From Stutzerimonas balearica DSM 6083 (lineage in GTDB: Bacteria; Pseudomonadota; Gammaproteobacteria; Pseudomonadales; Pseudomonadaceae): a stretch of DNA of 64,000 nt. The stretch spans positions 3,482,501 to 3,546,500 of the forward strand of contig NZ_CP007511.1 of the NCBI RefSeq assembly GCF_000818015.1. The letters run 5' to 3'. The notes beneath the pieces are model-generated. The model did not search any database. It was not told the origin of the DNA and worked only from the letters and a program-made list of their open reading frames with translations. Within the stretch, counting starts at the first letter, position 1. Each line of letters starts with the position of its first letter. The translations under genes and the position numbers were made by a program. Below are positions 7,814 through 15,946 of the stretch, piece after piece.

Positions 7814-8697
7814 GCCTCCCCATCATTACTGCAGACCAGCGTCTGGCCGAGCGCCGTGGCGTGAAGGGTGTGCTCGTCGGCAAAAGCGGCATCGGCAAAA
7901 CCTCGCAACTCTGGACGCTGAAATCCACGGCCACGCTGTTCTTTGATCTTGAGGCTGGTGATCTCGCGGTCGAGGGTTGGGCCGGCGACACGATCCGCCC
8001 GCGCACCTGGCAGGAGTGTCGTGACTTCGCGGTGTACATCGGCGGACCGAACCCGGCGCTACGCGACGACCAGCCGTTCAGCCAAGCCCACTTCGATGCC
8101 GTATGCGCGCGCTTCGGTAATCCGGCGGTCCTGGACAAGTACGACACCGTGTTCGTCGACTCCATCACCGTGGCCGGTCGCCTGTGCCTGCAATGGTGCA
8201 AGGGCCAGCCCCAGGCCTACTCCGAGAAGACCGGCAAACCCGATAGCCGGGGTGCGTATGGGCTGATGGGCCAGGAAATGATCGCCTGGCTGACCCACCT
8301 GCAGCACACGCGCGGCAAGAACGTGTGGTTCGTCGGCATCCTCGACGAGCGGCTGGATGACTTCAATCGCCGCGTGTTCTCGCTGCAGATCGACGGCTCA
8401 AAAACCGGACTTGAACTGCCCGGCATCGTCGATGAGGTCGTCACCCTGGCCGAGCTGAAGGCCGATGACGGCGCCAGTTACCGCGCCTTCGTCTGCCACA
8501 CGCTGAACGCATGGGGCTACCCCGCCAAGGACCGTTCCGGGCGGCTCGATCCGATCGAGGAGCCACACCTCGGCCGCCTCATGGAAAAGATCGCCGGCCC
8601 GGCCAAACCCGCCACCGAACGCCTCGATTTCGCGCGCCCAGCGGCCGCTGCCTCGTCCATCCCCAACACCGAATCCACTTCGACTCAGGAGTCCTGA
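7810..8697 (+). CDS. RecA-like ATPase of the Sak4 type
   Basis: A 295-residue single-domain P-loop ATPase. Walker A is VGKSGIGKT (about residues 23-31), Walker B is DTVFVDSI (about 112-119), and there is a sensor-like LTHLQHTRGKNVWFVGIL. Phage Sak4-type proteins are core RecA-fold recombinases that anneal single strands with a partner SSB, and the following gene encodes a candidate partner. It is coupled to the upstream gene by a 4-base overlap. The proline- and alanine-rich C-terminal tail (about residues 260-295) is probably disordered. Confidence 0.85.
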   Translation: MSLPIITADQRLAERRGVKGVLVGKSGIGKTSQLWTLKSTATLFFDLEAGDLAVEGWAGDTIRPRTWQECRDFAVYIGGPNPALRDDQPFSQAHFDAVCARFGNPAVLDKYDTVFVDSITVAGRLCLQWCKGQPQAYSEKTGKPDSRGAYGLMGQEMIAWLTHLQHTRGKNVWFVGILDERLDDFNRRVFSLQIDGSKTGLELPGIVDEVVTLAELKADDGASYRAFVCHTLNAWGYPAKDRSGRLDPIEEPHLGRLMEKIAGPAKPATERLDFARPAAAASSIPNTESTSTQES

Positions 8698-8699
8698 TC

Positions 8700-9305
8700 A
8701 TGACCTACTTCGATTTCAATTCCGCTTCCGAACAGACCTCTTTCGACCTGATCCCCAAAGGCACGCTGGTGCGTGTCCGCATGACCATCAAGCCGGGTGG
8801 CTTCGATGATCCGTCGCAGGGATGGACCGGCGGCTACGCCACCCGCAACGACAACACCGGCTCGGTGTACCTGAACTGCGAGTTCGTCGTGATGGCGGGT
8901 GAGTTCGCCCGTCGCAAGATGTGGTCACTGATCGGCCTGCACAGCCCGAAAGGCCCTGAGTGGGCCAACATGGGCCGTACCTTCGTCAAGGCGATCCTCA
9001 ACTCAGCGCGCGGCGTTCATCCTGGCGACAACAGTCCTGCCGCGCAGAACGCGCGCCGCATCAGCGGCTTTGCCGATCTCGATGGCATCGAGTTTCTCGG
9101 CAAGGTCGACTGGGACAAAGACCAGAACGGCCAAGACAAGAGCGTGATCAAGGCCGCGATCACGCCCGACCACAAGGACTACGCCGCCCTCATGGGTGGC
9201 GCGCAGGGAGCGGCGAAAGCGCCAGCACCCGCAAACGGGTCGAACGCGTATGCCCAGGCCACGGGCCGTGCCTCCGTGCCGGGTCGCCCGAGCTGGGCAC
9301 AGTAA
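8700..9305 (+). CDS. Probable ssDNA-binding accessory protein of the Sak4 module
   Basis: A 201-residue protein immediately after the Sak4-like ATPase. It starts with FDFNSASEQTSFDLIPKGT, then a beta-rich body (LVRVRMTIKPGGF, GSVYLNCEFVVMAG), a WANMGRTFVKAILNS segment and an Ala/Pro-rich, acidic-free tail. The layout of an OB-like core with a disordered tail and its position suggest single-strand binding. That is inference: I see no diagnostic motif. The start is the ATG at 8700; a longer reading from 8511 overlaps the ATPase. Confidence 0.7.
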   Translation: MTYFDFNSASEQTSFDLIPKGTLVRVRMTIKPGGFDDPSQGWTGGYATRNDNTGSVYLNCEFVVMAGEFARRKMWSLIGLHSPKGPEWANMGRTFVKAILNSARGVHPGDNSPAAQNARRISGFADLDGIEFLGKVDWDKDQNGQDKSVIKAAITPDHKDYAALMGGAQGAAKAPAPANGSNAYAQATGRASVPGRPSWAQ

Positions 9306-9318
9306 GGGGGACGCGGCC

Positions 9319-10995
9319 ATGATGCTCCGCCCCCGCCAAGCCCTACTGGTCGAGCGCTCTTTGGCGGCGCTCGTCCAACACGGCAACACCCTATCTGTTG
9401 GCCCCACCGGGTCGGGCAAGACCATCATGCTGTCGGCGGTAGCCGGCAGCTTGTTGGCCGAGCCAGATGCCAAGGCCTGCATCCTCGCTCATCGCGATGA
9501 GCTGACCGGCCAGAACCTGACCAAGTTTGCACGGGTGAATCCGGGCGTCAGCACCTCCGTGTTCGATGCCAAGGACAAATCCTGGTCCGGGCGCGCCACG
9601 TTCGCGATGGTGCAAACGCTGTCGCGCGACAACCATCTCGCTGCCATCCCGATCCTCGATCTGCTGGTGATCGATGAAGCGCATCACGCAGCCTCGGCCT
9701 CGTACCGCCGCGTAATCGACCGGGTGCTGGACAAGAACTCGCGCGCCCAGATCTTTGGGGTGACGGCAACGCCTGCCCGCAGCGACGGCAAGGGTCTGCG
9801 AGAGGTCTTCAGCAACGTCGCGGATCAAATCACCCTCGGCGAGTTGATCGCCTCCGGCCACCTCGTGCCGCCACGCACCTTTGTCATCGATGTCGGCGCC
9901 CAGGAGCAGTTGACGCGGGTGCGGCGCACCGCCACTGACTTCGACATGACGCAAGTCGAGGCGATTCTCAACAAGACGCCCATCACCGATGCCGTGATCC
10001 GTCATTGGCGTGAGAAGGCTGGCGAGCGCAAGACGATCGTGTTCTGCTCGACCGTCGCCCATGCAGAATGCGTGCGCCAGGCCTTTCAGGATGCCGGGGT
10101 GTCTGCCGTGATCGTGCACGGCGAGCTGTCGGACGCAGAGCGAAAGGCACGCTTGGCCGAGTACGAATCCGGCAGCGCGCAGGTCGTGGTCAATGTGGCT
10201 GTGCTGACTGAAGGGTACGACTTTACGCCCACCTCCTGCGTGGTGCTGCTGCGACCCAGCTCGCACAAGTCGACTCTGACCCAGATGATCGGGCGTGGCC
10301 TGCGCACCATCGATCCAGCGGAGCATCCGGGCGTCATCAAGACCGATTGCGTGGTCCTGGACTTCGGCACCGCGACCTTGATGCACGGATCTCTGGAACA
10401 GGACGTCAATCTCGACGGACACCAGCATCACGGCGAAGCGCCCACCAAGGACTGCCCGTCCTGTGAAGCCACCGTCCCGCTGGGCTGCCGCGAATGCCCG
10501 CTGTGCGGCTTCACCTGGGAGAACGAGACCGCCGAGGAAGGTGATGCGCTGGCCGATTTCGTGATGACCGAGATCGATCTGCTCAAACGCTCCAACTTCC
10601 GCTGGTGCGACCTGTTTGGCTGCGATGACGCGCTGATGGCGACTGGCTTTAACGCATGGGGTGGCGTGTTCTTCCTGAACGGCCGCTGGCACGCCGTGGG
10701 CGGAGGTAAGGATCTGCCGCCGCGCTTGTTGGCTGTGGGCGACCGCACGGTTTGCATGGCCAAAGCCGATGACTGGCTCAACGACCGCGAGTCGGCTGAC
10801 TCCGCGCACAAGACTCGGCGCTGGCTGAACGAGCCGCCTACGCCCAAGCAACTGCAGTATTTGCCGCAGGCGCTGCGCGCCGACTTTGGCATGACGCGCT
10901 ATCAGGCCTCGGCGCTGCTTTCCTTCCAGTTCAACAAGTCGTCAATTCAGCGCCTCGTGGTGGCCGCCAACGATGCCCACCGGGAGGCCGCGTGA
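9319..10995 (+). CDS. DEAD/DEAH-box superfamily 2 helicase
   Basis: A 558-residue SF2 helicase. Walker A is GPTGSGKT (residues 28-35), the DEAH box is VIDEAHHAA (residues 117-125), GVTATPAR is motif III, and motifs V/VI are in the second RecA fold (VLTEGYDF, QMIGRGLR). A cysteine cluster follows (CPSCEATVPLGCRECPLCGF), probably a zinc knuckle, then a 100-residue C-terminal domain. It resembles UvrB/Type III-like phage helicases used in recombination or replication restart. It starts behind AAGGGGG, and the next gene overlaps by four bases. Confidence 0.88.
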   Translation: MMLRPRQALLVERSLAALVQHGNTLSVGPTGSGKTIMLSAVAGSLLAEPDAKACILAHRDELTGQNLTKFARVNPGVSTSVFDAKDKSWSGRATFAMVQTLSRDNHLAAIPILDLLVIDEAHHAASASYRRVIDRVLDKNSRAQIFGVTATPARSDGKGLREVFSNVADQITLGELIASGHLVPPRTFVIDVGAQEQLTRVRRTATDFDMTQVEAILNKTPITDAVIRHWREKAGERKTIVFCSTVAHAECVRQAFQDAGVSAVIVHGELSDAERKARLAEYESGSAQVVVNVAVLTEGYDFTPTSCVVLLRPSSHKSTLTQMIGRGLRTIDPAEHPGVIKTDCVVLDFGTATLMHGSLEQDVNLDGHQHHGEAPTKDCPSCEATVPLGCRECPLCGFTWENETAEEGDALADFVMTEIDLLKRSNFRWCDLFGCDDALMATGFNAWGGVFFLNGRWHAVGGGKDLPPRLLAVGDRTVCMAKADDWLNDRESADSAHKTRRWLNEPPTPKQLQYLPQALRADFGMTRYQASALLSFQFNKSSIQRLVVAANDAHREAA

Positions 10996-11414
10996 AATGT
11001 GCAGTCTGCTCACGAAAGGCCAAGGGCTTCGGCTACTTCAATCCACGCCTGCCGCGCAGCGACCCACGGCGCTACTCGGACCGCTGGGTGTTCTGCTCCA
11101 TGCGCTGCCAGAACGCGTTCTGCAAGCTCATGACGAAAACGGAGGGGCAAATGATCGATCCCAGTGAGATGGAGCTCGCCGCCATGACGTCGTGCCTGGC
11201 GCCGCTTGGCGAGTATGTCGGCTCCATCGGTATGCAGCGACCGTTGGCGGACTACAGCAAAGACGAAGTGCTGATGCTGATCGACGTAGTGGTGACGGCC
11301 TATCAGGAACACATGCTCGTCGAGCACGAGCGGATGGCAGAAAAGGATCGCGCCTTTCTTGAGACACGCCTCGCCCGGCAAGGCAAGCCGGGTTCGACGG
11401 GAGTGCCGTTCTGA
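10992..11414 (+). CDS. Small zinc-finger protein (DUF6511-like)
   Basis: 140 residues. The N-terminus has CAVCSRKAKGFGYF (residues 3-16) and a later VFCSMRCQNAFC (about 36-47), together a treble-clef-like zinc site. The C-terminal half is helical. From memory this resembles the DUF6511 family of phage proteins located between helicase and exonuclease genes. It is coupled to both neighbours by short overlaps. Probably a DNA-binding replication accessory. Confidence 0.75.
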   Translation: MKCAVCSRKAKGFGYFNPRLPRSDPRRYSDRWVFCSMRCQNAFCKLMTKTEGQMIDPSEMELAAMTSCLAPLGEYVGSIGMQRPLADYSKDEVLMLIDVVVTAYQEHMLVEHERMAEKDRAFLETRLARQGKPGSTGVPF

Positions 11415-12169
11415 TGCTGGACTTCAATCATCGTCCCAAGATCCATGAGCAGATCGGCGTGCTCATCGACGCTGCACTTAGCGCCGATCGTGACAAGCAG
11501 CCCCGTCGCAACTATCTCGGTGCGTCTCGCTTGGGTGTTGCCTGCGAGCGCGCGCTGCAATACGAGTATCTGCAAACCCCTGTCGACCCGGGTCGAGAGA
11601 TTCCCGGTCGCGTGTTGCGCATCTTCGAGGTGGGACACGCCCTCGAAGAGCTGGCCATCCGCTGGCTGCGTATCGCAGGACTTGATCTGTACACCCAAAA
11701 GGCCAGCGGCGGTCAGTTCGGTTTTTCCGTCGCGGGCGGCCGCATCCAAGGGCACGTCGATGGCGTGCTGAACGGCGGCCCCGCAGCGCTGGGCATGGCC
11801 TATCCCGCCCTGTGGGAGTGCAAGACCATGAACGATAAGTCCTGGCGGGATACGGTCAAGCTCGGCGTCAGCAAATCCAAACCGGTCTATGCCGCGCAGA
11901 TGGCGGTCTACCAAGCCTATATGGAAGCGAGCGTGCCAGGCATCTCGTCAAACCCGGCGTTGTTCACCGCTATCAACAAGGACTCCGAGGAGATCTGGTT
12001 CGAGCTGGTGCCGTTCGACGGCGGCCTGGCGCAGCGGATGTCCGATCGCGCGGTACGGGTCATCACGGCGACAGACAGCCAGGAACTGCTGCCGCGCCAT
12101 GCGACCACGCCAATGCACGTCGAGTGCAAGTTCTGCCCCTGGCAGGACCGCTGTTGGGAGTCGACATGA
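11414..12169 (+). CDS. Cas4/RecB-like PD-(D/E)XK nuclease
   Basis: 251 residues with the nuclease signature GHVDGVL (D116) and LWECKTM (E135-x-K137), followed by a conserved QMAVYQAYM helix near residue 180. Four cysteines (C44 in GVACERA; C238, C241 and C247 in ECKFCPWQDRC) are spaced as in the Fe-S-cluster exonucleases Cas4 and AddB. It would resect DNA ends to make single strands for the Sak4 recombinase, or process replication forks. The next gene overlaps its stop (ATGATGG). Confidence 0.85.
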   Translation: MLDFNHRPKIHEQIGVLIDAALSADRDKQPRRNYLGASRLGVACERALQYEYLQTPVDPGREIPGRVLRIFEVGHALEELAIRWLRIAGLDLYTQKASGGQFGFSVAGGRIQGHVDGVLNGGPAALGMAYPALWECKTMNDKSWRDTVKLGVSKSKPVYAAQMAVYQAYMEASVPGISSNPALFTAINKDSEEIWFELVPFDGGLAQRMSDRAVRVITATDSQELLPRHATTPMHVECKFCPWQDRCWEST

Positions 12170-14358
12170 TGGCCGACAGCATCATCTGGCTCGACTTCAA
12201 TGACGCCCCCGAGCAGCGCGACGAACTGGCCACGGACACCGATGCGCTGCGTGCGGGGTTGCTGGACCGGCTCGAGGCCGTTCTCAACTACCTGTTTCCG
12301 CAGGGGCGCGTTCGGGGTGGCAAGTTCACCATCGGCGATGTCGATGGCAACCCGGGCAAGAGTCTGGTGGTTGAGCTGGACGGGCCACGACGTGGCCTGT
12401 GGAAAGACTTCTCCACCGACGAGGGTGGCGATGTCATCGATCTGTGGGCGCGCTCGCAGGGTCGCTCCGCCCGCAGCGACTTTCCCCGCATTGCTGGCGA
12501 GATCCGGCAGTGGCTGGGGCTTCCTACGCCGAACATCACGCCGATGCGCCGCGATGTTCGCAGCGTGCCGATGGACGACCTCGGCGCTTACACCGCCAAG
12601 TGGGACTATCTTTCACCCGAGGGCGAACTGATCGCCTGCGTCTACCGCTACGACCCGCCGACCGGCAAGGAATACCGCCCCTGGGATGTTCGTGCCCGCA
12701 TGTGGCGCGCACCCGACCCCAGGCCGCTCTACAACCTCCCGGCCATCTCGAAGGCACGAGAGGTCGTCCTGGTCGAAGGCGAGAAGTGTGCGGCTGCATT
12801 GATCGCTTGCGGCATTGTGGCCACCACCGCGATGAACGGCGCCAAGGCCCCGGTCGACAAAACCGACTGGCGACCGCTGTCCGGGAAATCGGTGGTCATC
12901 TGGCCGGACCGGGATGCACCCGGCTGGGACTACGCGGAGAGCGCGGCGCGTGCTTGCGTGACTGCGGGCAGCACGTCCGTGGCCATCCTGGTGCCGCCCA
13001 CCGACAAGCCGGCCAAGTGGGATGCCGCAGACGCCGTCGACGAAGGGTTCGACTGCGCGGCATTCATCGCCCAGGGCGAACGTCGCGTGGTCAAGGCGGC
13101 AGCGCCGTCTCTGCCTACCTTCACGCTCGGCGAACTGCTCGACGACAACTCGCCGCTGCCACCGGATCTGATCTCGCCGCGCGTGCTGACGCCGGCAGGC
13201 ATGTTGGTGTTCGGTGGCGCGCCCAAGGTCGGCAAGAGTGACTTCCTGTTGTCCTGGCTGGCGCACATGGCTGCTGGCGCTGCGTTTCTGGGCATGCAGC
13301 CACCCAGACCACTGCGTGTGTTTTACCTACAGGCTGAGGTCCAGTACCACTACCTGCGTGAGCGCGTGAAGGATGTGCGCCTGCCGTCCCATCGGCTGCT
13401 GGACGCCCGCGCCAACTTCGTGGCCACACCGCAGTTGCGGCTGGTGCTCGATGACGCCGGTCTGGCGCAGGTGATCCCAGCGATCGCGAAGGCTTTTGGC
13501 GGCGAGCCTCCCGACGTCATCGCCATCGATCCGATCCGCAATGTGTTCGACGGCGGTGATGCCGGTGGCGAGAACGACAACGGCGCCATGCTGTTCTTCC
13601 TTTCGCAGCGGGTGGAGCGGATACGCCAGGCGGTCAATCCGGACGCAGGGATCATTCTCGCTCACCACACCCGGAAACTGGGCAAGAAGCAGTTTGAGGA
13701 GGACCCGTTTCAGGCTCTGGCCGGCGCGGGAAGCCTGCGTGGCTATTACTCCACCGGGATGTTGCTGTTCCGGCCGGATGAGACGCGCACGACCCGTCAG
13801 CTGATCTATGAGTTGCGCAATGGTGCCGGCATTCCGCTCAAGCACATCGACAAGGTTCAGGGTGAGTGGCGCGAGGTCGACGCCAACGAGCGGCTGGTGA
13901 TGAAGGAATACGGCGAGCGGCTGGATGCGGAGCGTCGGCGCAAGCGCGACGCGATCCTGGAGATTCTGTTTCAGGAGGCCGCCAACGGGCGCTGCTACAC
14001 CGCCAATCAGTTTGCCGAAGGCTTTGAAGGCAAAGCCGGGCTGGGTGGCGAGCGCACCATCCGGGAGCGGCTATCGGCCCTGGCGACCCAGGGCTACATC
14101 AAGTATTTCCGCAATGCGGCTGACTACGGTTTGCCGTCCTGCGGGCGCACCAAGTTCGGCTACCTGTGTGTGGAAGGCATGGCGTTGCAGATGGCCATCG
14201 GACCGCCTGATCCGGACACCGGGGAGGTCGTGATGCAGACACATCTCGTCCTGCCCACCCACTACAAATGCCCGCAATCGGGGGCCGCCATGCCGGTCGA
14301 GAACCCCGAGGTGTGGGTGTACCAAGACGATCTCAACGATACCCAGGAGCCCGCATGA
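12166..14358 (+). CDS. Primase-helicase fusion (TOPRIM plus RepA/AAA_25 ATPase)
   Basis: A 730-residue replication protein. The N-terminal part (GRVRGGKFTIGDVDG, RGLWKDFSTDEGGDVIDLW) resembles DnaG-type primase N-termini without a clear zinc finger. The TOPRIM domain has LVEGEKCAAAL (about residue 202) and VIWPDRDAPG (about 244). A RepA-like hexameric helicase domain follows, with Walker A GGAPKVGKSDF (about 349-359), a FYLQAEVQ strand, Walker B DVIAIDPIRN and an HHTRKLG sensor. The C-terminal winged-helix-like tail (YTANQFAEGFEGK) may bind DNA. It should prime and unwind the phage origin, for which the iterons just downstream are candidates. Confidence 0.92.
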   Translation: MMADSIIWLDFNDAPEQRDELATDTDALRAGLLDRLEAVLNYLFPQGRVRGGKFTIGDVDGNPGKSLVVELDGPRRGLWKDFSTDEGGDVIDLWARSQGRSARSDFPRIAGEIRQWLGLPTPNITPMRRDVRSVPMDDLGAYTAKWDYLSPEGELIACVYRYDPPTGKEYRPWDVRARMWRAPDPRPLYNLPAISKAREVVLVEGEKCAAALIACGIVATTAMNGAKAPVDKTDWRPLSGKSVVIWPDRDAPGWDYAESAARACVTAGSTSVAILVPPTDKPAKWDAADAVDEGFDCAAFIAQGERRVVKAAAPSLPTFTLGELLDDNSPLPPDLISPRVLTPAGMLVFGGAPKVGKSDFLLSWLAHMAAGAAFLGMQPPRPLRVFYLQAEVQYHYLRERVKDVRLPSHRLLDARANFVATPQLRLVLDDAGLAQVIPAIAKAFGGEPPDVIAIDPIRNVFDGGDAGGENDNGAMLFFLSQRVERIRQAVNPDAGIILAHHTRKLGKKQFEEDPFQALAGAGSLRGYYSTGMLLFRPDETRTTRQLIYELRNGAGIPLKHIDKVQGEWREVDANERLVMKEYGERLDAERRRKRDAILEILFQEAANGRCYTANQFAEGFEGKAGLGGERTIRERLSALATQGYIKYFRNAADYGLPSCGRTKFGYLCVEGMALQMAIGPPDPDTGEVVMQTHLVLPTHYKCPQSGAAMPVENPEVWVYQDDLNDTQEPA

Positions 14359-15125
14359 ATACGCATCGTCAAGTTGGCAAAATTTCTGCCAACTGCCCCC
14401 CAATTTTTGCCAACTGGATTCAGTTGGCAGACCCTTGCCAACTTCATTCCCATGTAAATCAACCACTTGAGCGCAAGTTGGCAAGTTGGCAAGTTGGAAA
14501 CGCCGCCAACTTGCCAACTGACGCAAACCCGCGTGGTTACTGGGTTTGCGCGGATTTTTCAGTTGGCGAAAACTCCCCCTCCTACTACGTAGGAGAGGGA
14601 ACAGTGGTTCCCTCTCCCTCACGTAGGGAGATTCCCTTCGATGGTTGTGGCAGGGATCTGAATCGGCGGGTGGTGCTCGCACTTGATCTCGGGACCACCA
14701 CCGGTTGGGCATTGCTGACCCGGGAAGGTGACATTGCACACGGGTTTGCGAGTTTCCGACCCCAGCGCTTCGAGGGTGGTGGCATGCGGTTTCTGCGCTT
14801 CAAGCGCTGGTTGGGGGAACTCAAGACGATCGCCCAGGACATCCATGCGGTGTACTTCGAAGAGGTACGCCGTCATGCCGGGGTGGATGCCGCCCATGTC
14901 TACGGAGGCCTGATGGCCACGCTCACTACCTGGTGTGAGCACCAGAACATCGCCTATCTCGGCGTGCCCGTCGGCACGATCAAAAAGCACGCCACCGGCA
15001 AAGGCAATGCAGGCAAGACCGAGGTCATCGCGGCTATGCGTGCCCTGGGCCACCCGGTCACGGATGACAACGAGGCCGATGCCCTGGCCTTGTTGCACTG
15101 GGCCGTCGAGACGCAGGAGGCCTGA
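14355..15125 (+). CDS. RuvC-like Holliday-junction resolvase
   Basis: The catalytic domain (last 150 residues) starts VVLALDLGTTTGWAL, with the first acidic residue in ALDLG, an internal YFEEV glutamate and a terminal DDNEADALALL motif, the layout of phage RuvC/RNase-H-like crossover endonucleases. The reading frame is open back to an ATG at 14355 that overlaps the primase stop and has AGGAG five bases upstream, giving 256 residues. The first 105 codons run through an iteron cluster and are low-complexity, so translation may instead begin at the GTG at 14670. It resolves recombination intermediates before packaging. Confidence 0.82.
   Translation: MNTHRQVGKISANCPPIFANWIQLADPCQLHSHVNQPLERKLASWQVGNAANLPTDANPRGYWVCADFSVGENSPSYYVGEGTVVPSPSRREIPFDGCGRDLNRRVVLALDLGTTTGWALLTREGDIAHGFASFRPQRFEGGGMRFLRFKRWLGELKTIAQDIHAVYFEEVRRHAGVDAAHVYGGLMATLTTWCEHQNIAYLGVPVGTIKKHATGKGNAGKTEVIAAMRALGHPVTDDNEADALALLHWAVETQEA
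14371..14567. repeat. Iteron cluster AAGTTGGC/GCCAACTT, candidate replication origin
   Basis: At least ten copies of an AGTTGGCA-type octamer occur in both orientations. Forward copies are at 14371-14380, 14422-14429, 14475-14482, 14483-14490, 14491-14498 (the last with A for the final C) and 14561-14567. Reverse copies are at 14387-14394, 14407-14415, 14435-14443, 14505-14512 and 14513-14520. The three forward copies from 14475 are exact head-to-tail octamers. A 9-bp inverted repeat (14522-14530 with 14542-14550) follows. Its position directly after the primase-helicase gene supports an origin or initiator-binding array. Confidence 0.65.
14592..14617. repeat. 11-bp perfect hairpin beside the iterons
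   Basis: GGAGAGGGAAC, a four-base AGTG loop and GTTCCCTCTCC form a perfect stem. There is no T-run on either side, so it is unlikely to be a terminator. It is flanked by ACGTAG sequences (14587-14592 and 14621-14626) and may be part of the origin or a primer structure. Confidence 0.5.
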
Positions 15126-15127
15126 CC

Positions 15128-15331
15128 ATGAAAACACCGACACCTCACTACCGCTGCCCCCTGGGGCGCCTGCAGCCCCAGTCGCCCGATCTGGACGCGA
15201 TCAAGCAAAGCGGCTGGCAGGAGCAGCGCATCCTGGTGGTGCATGCCGATGACAGCCGCCTGGACTTTCTTGAGCAGGAGATCGTTCGACGCATCGGCCA
15301 GCGTCTTTACGGAGGGTCTCGCCATGGCTAA
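15128..15331 (+). CDS. Small phage protein upstream of DUF6362 gene
   Basis: 67 residues (MKTPTPHYRCPLGRLQ...) with an excellent AGGAGG ribosome binding site eight bases upstream. It contains a SGWQEQRILVVHADDSRLDFLEQEIV segment seen in other phage proteins preceding DUF6362 genes. It overlaps the next gene by eight bases. Function unknown. Confidence 0.7.
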   Translation: MKTPTPHYRCPLGRLQPQSPDLDAIKQSGWQEQRILVVHADDSRLDFLEQEIVRRIGQRLYGGSRHG

Positions 15332-15710
15332 GTGGACGATCGACGATGTGGCCTTGCGCTTCAGTCAGGCGGCCGATGTGGCCCGACGTCTGCCAGCGGC
15401 TCGAGTCCAGGGGTATTTCAATTGCTGGCCGGCGATCAAACGCGCCGAACATGAAAACTTGGGTGCGGATGACCGGCCACCGGTCTATTTCCCGCCCAGC
15501 CCGGAGTCGGTCGATCGGATGCTGGAAGTGATGCGCTGGGTGTTCTGGCTGGAAGAAGAGCAACGGCACCTGGTGTGGATGCGCGCCAAGCGCTACGGCT
15601 GGCGGGAAATCGGTATCCGCTTTGCCTGTGACCGCAGCACCGCCTGGCGACGTTGGCAGATGGCCCTGGCCAAGGTGGCGCTGCACCTCAATCTGGAAGA
15701 TCGATCATGA
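15324..15710 (+). CDS. DUF6362-like HTH protein
   Basis: 128 residues, starting at an ATG behind GGAGGG. It resembles DUF6362 phage proteins: a WTIDDVALRFSQAADVARRLP opening, a WLEEEQRHLVWMRAKRYGWREIG helix pair and a final FACDRSTAWRRWQMAL helix-turn-helix that probably binds DNA. Similar proteins often close the early operon and may control late genes. It is followed by an ATGA-overlapping micro-ORF. Confidence 0.78.
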   Translation: MAKWTIDDVALRFSQAADVARRLPAARVQGYFNCWPAIKRAEHENLGADDRPPVYFPPSPESVDRMLEVMRWVFWLEEEQRHLVWMRAKRYGWREIGIRFACDRSTAWRRWQMALAKVALHLNLEDRS

Positions 15711-15760
15711 AATTGCATGAAATCGCCAGCGACTTACAAGGTCTGCGCAGACCTGCGTAA
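15707..15760 (+). other. Possible 17-codon micro-ORF
   Basis: An ATG overlapping the stop of the DUF6362-like gene opens a 17-residue frame (MKLHEIASDLQGLRRPA). It could be the remnant of a longer coupled gene or chance. There is no independent ribosome binding site. Confidence 0.3.
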
Positions 15761-15887
15761 CGCTGCGGGTTGAACGCGAAATCAGGCGTGCAACATATCC
15801 GCCGGATTGGCGTAGTATTTCAGCTATCTTCTGGACAGAGGTGCGAGGCAAACGCCCACCCTGATCTGGCCACTACCTAACCCCATG

Positions 15888-15920
15888 AACCCGCCCTGAG
15901 CACCATGCTCTTGGCGGGTT
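15888..15920 (+). terminator. Hairpin at end of early operon
   Basis: AACCCGCC (15888-15895) pairs perfectly with GGCGGGTT (15913-15920), and GAGC/GCTC pair inside the loop. The T-run after it is weak (TATCATTTC). It probably ends or attenuates the early transcript just before the methylase gene. The rest of 15761-15946 shows nothing else recognisable. Confidence 0.55.
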
Positions 15921-15946
15921 TATCATTTCAAGGCTCCCAGACCATC

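Noticed and set aside
9391..10851. 486-residue open frame antisense to the helicase
   Set aside because: Shadow frame of a high-GC gene: the plus-strand product has full helicase motifs, and the antisense frame has no recognisable motif or ribosome binding site.
14475..14498. Short tandem repeats that could suggest a CRISPR array
   Set aside because: Units are only 8 bp and have no spacers; scattered copies in both orientations fit iterons, and no cas operon is present.
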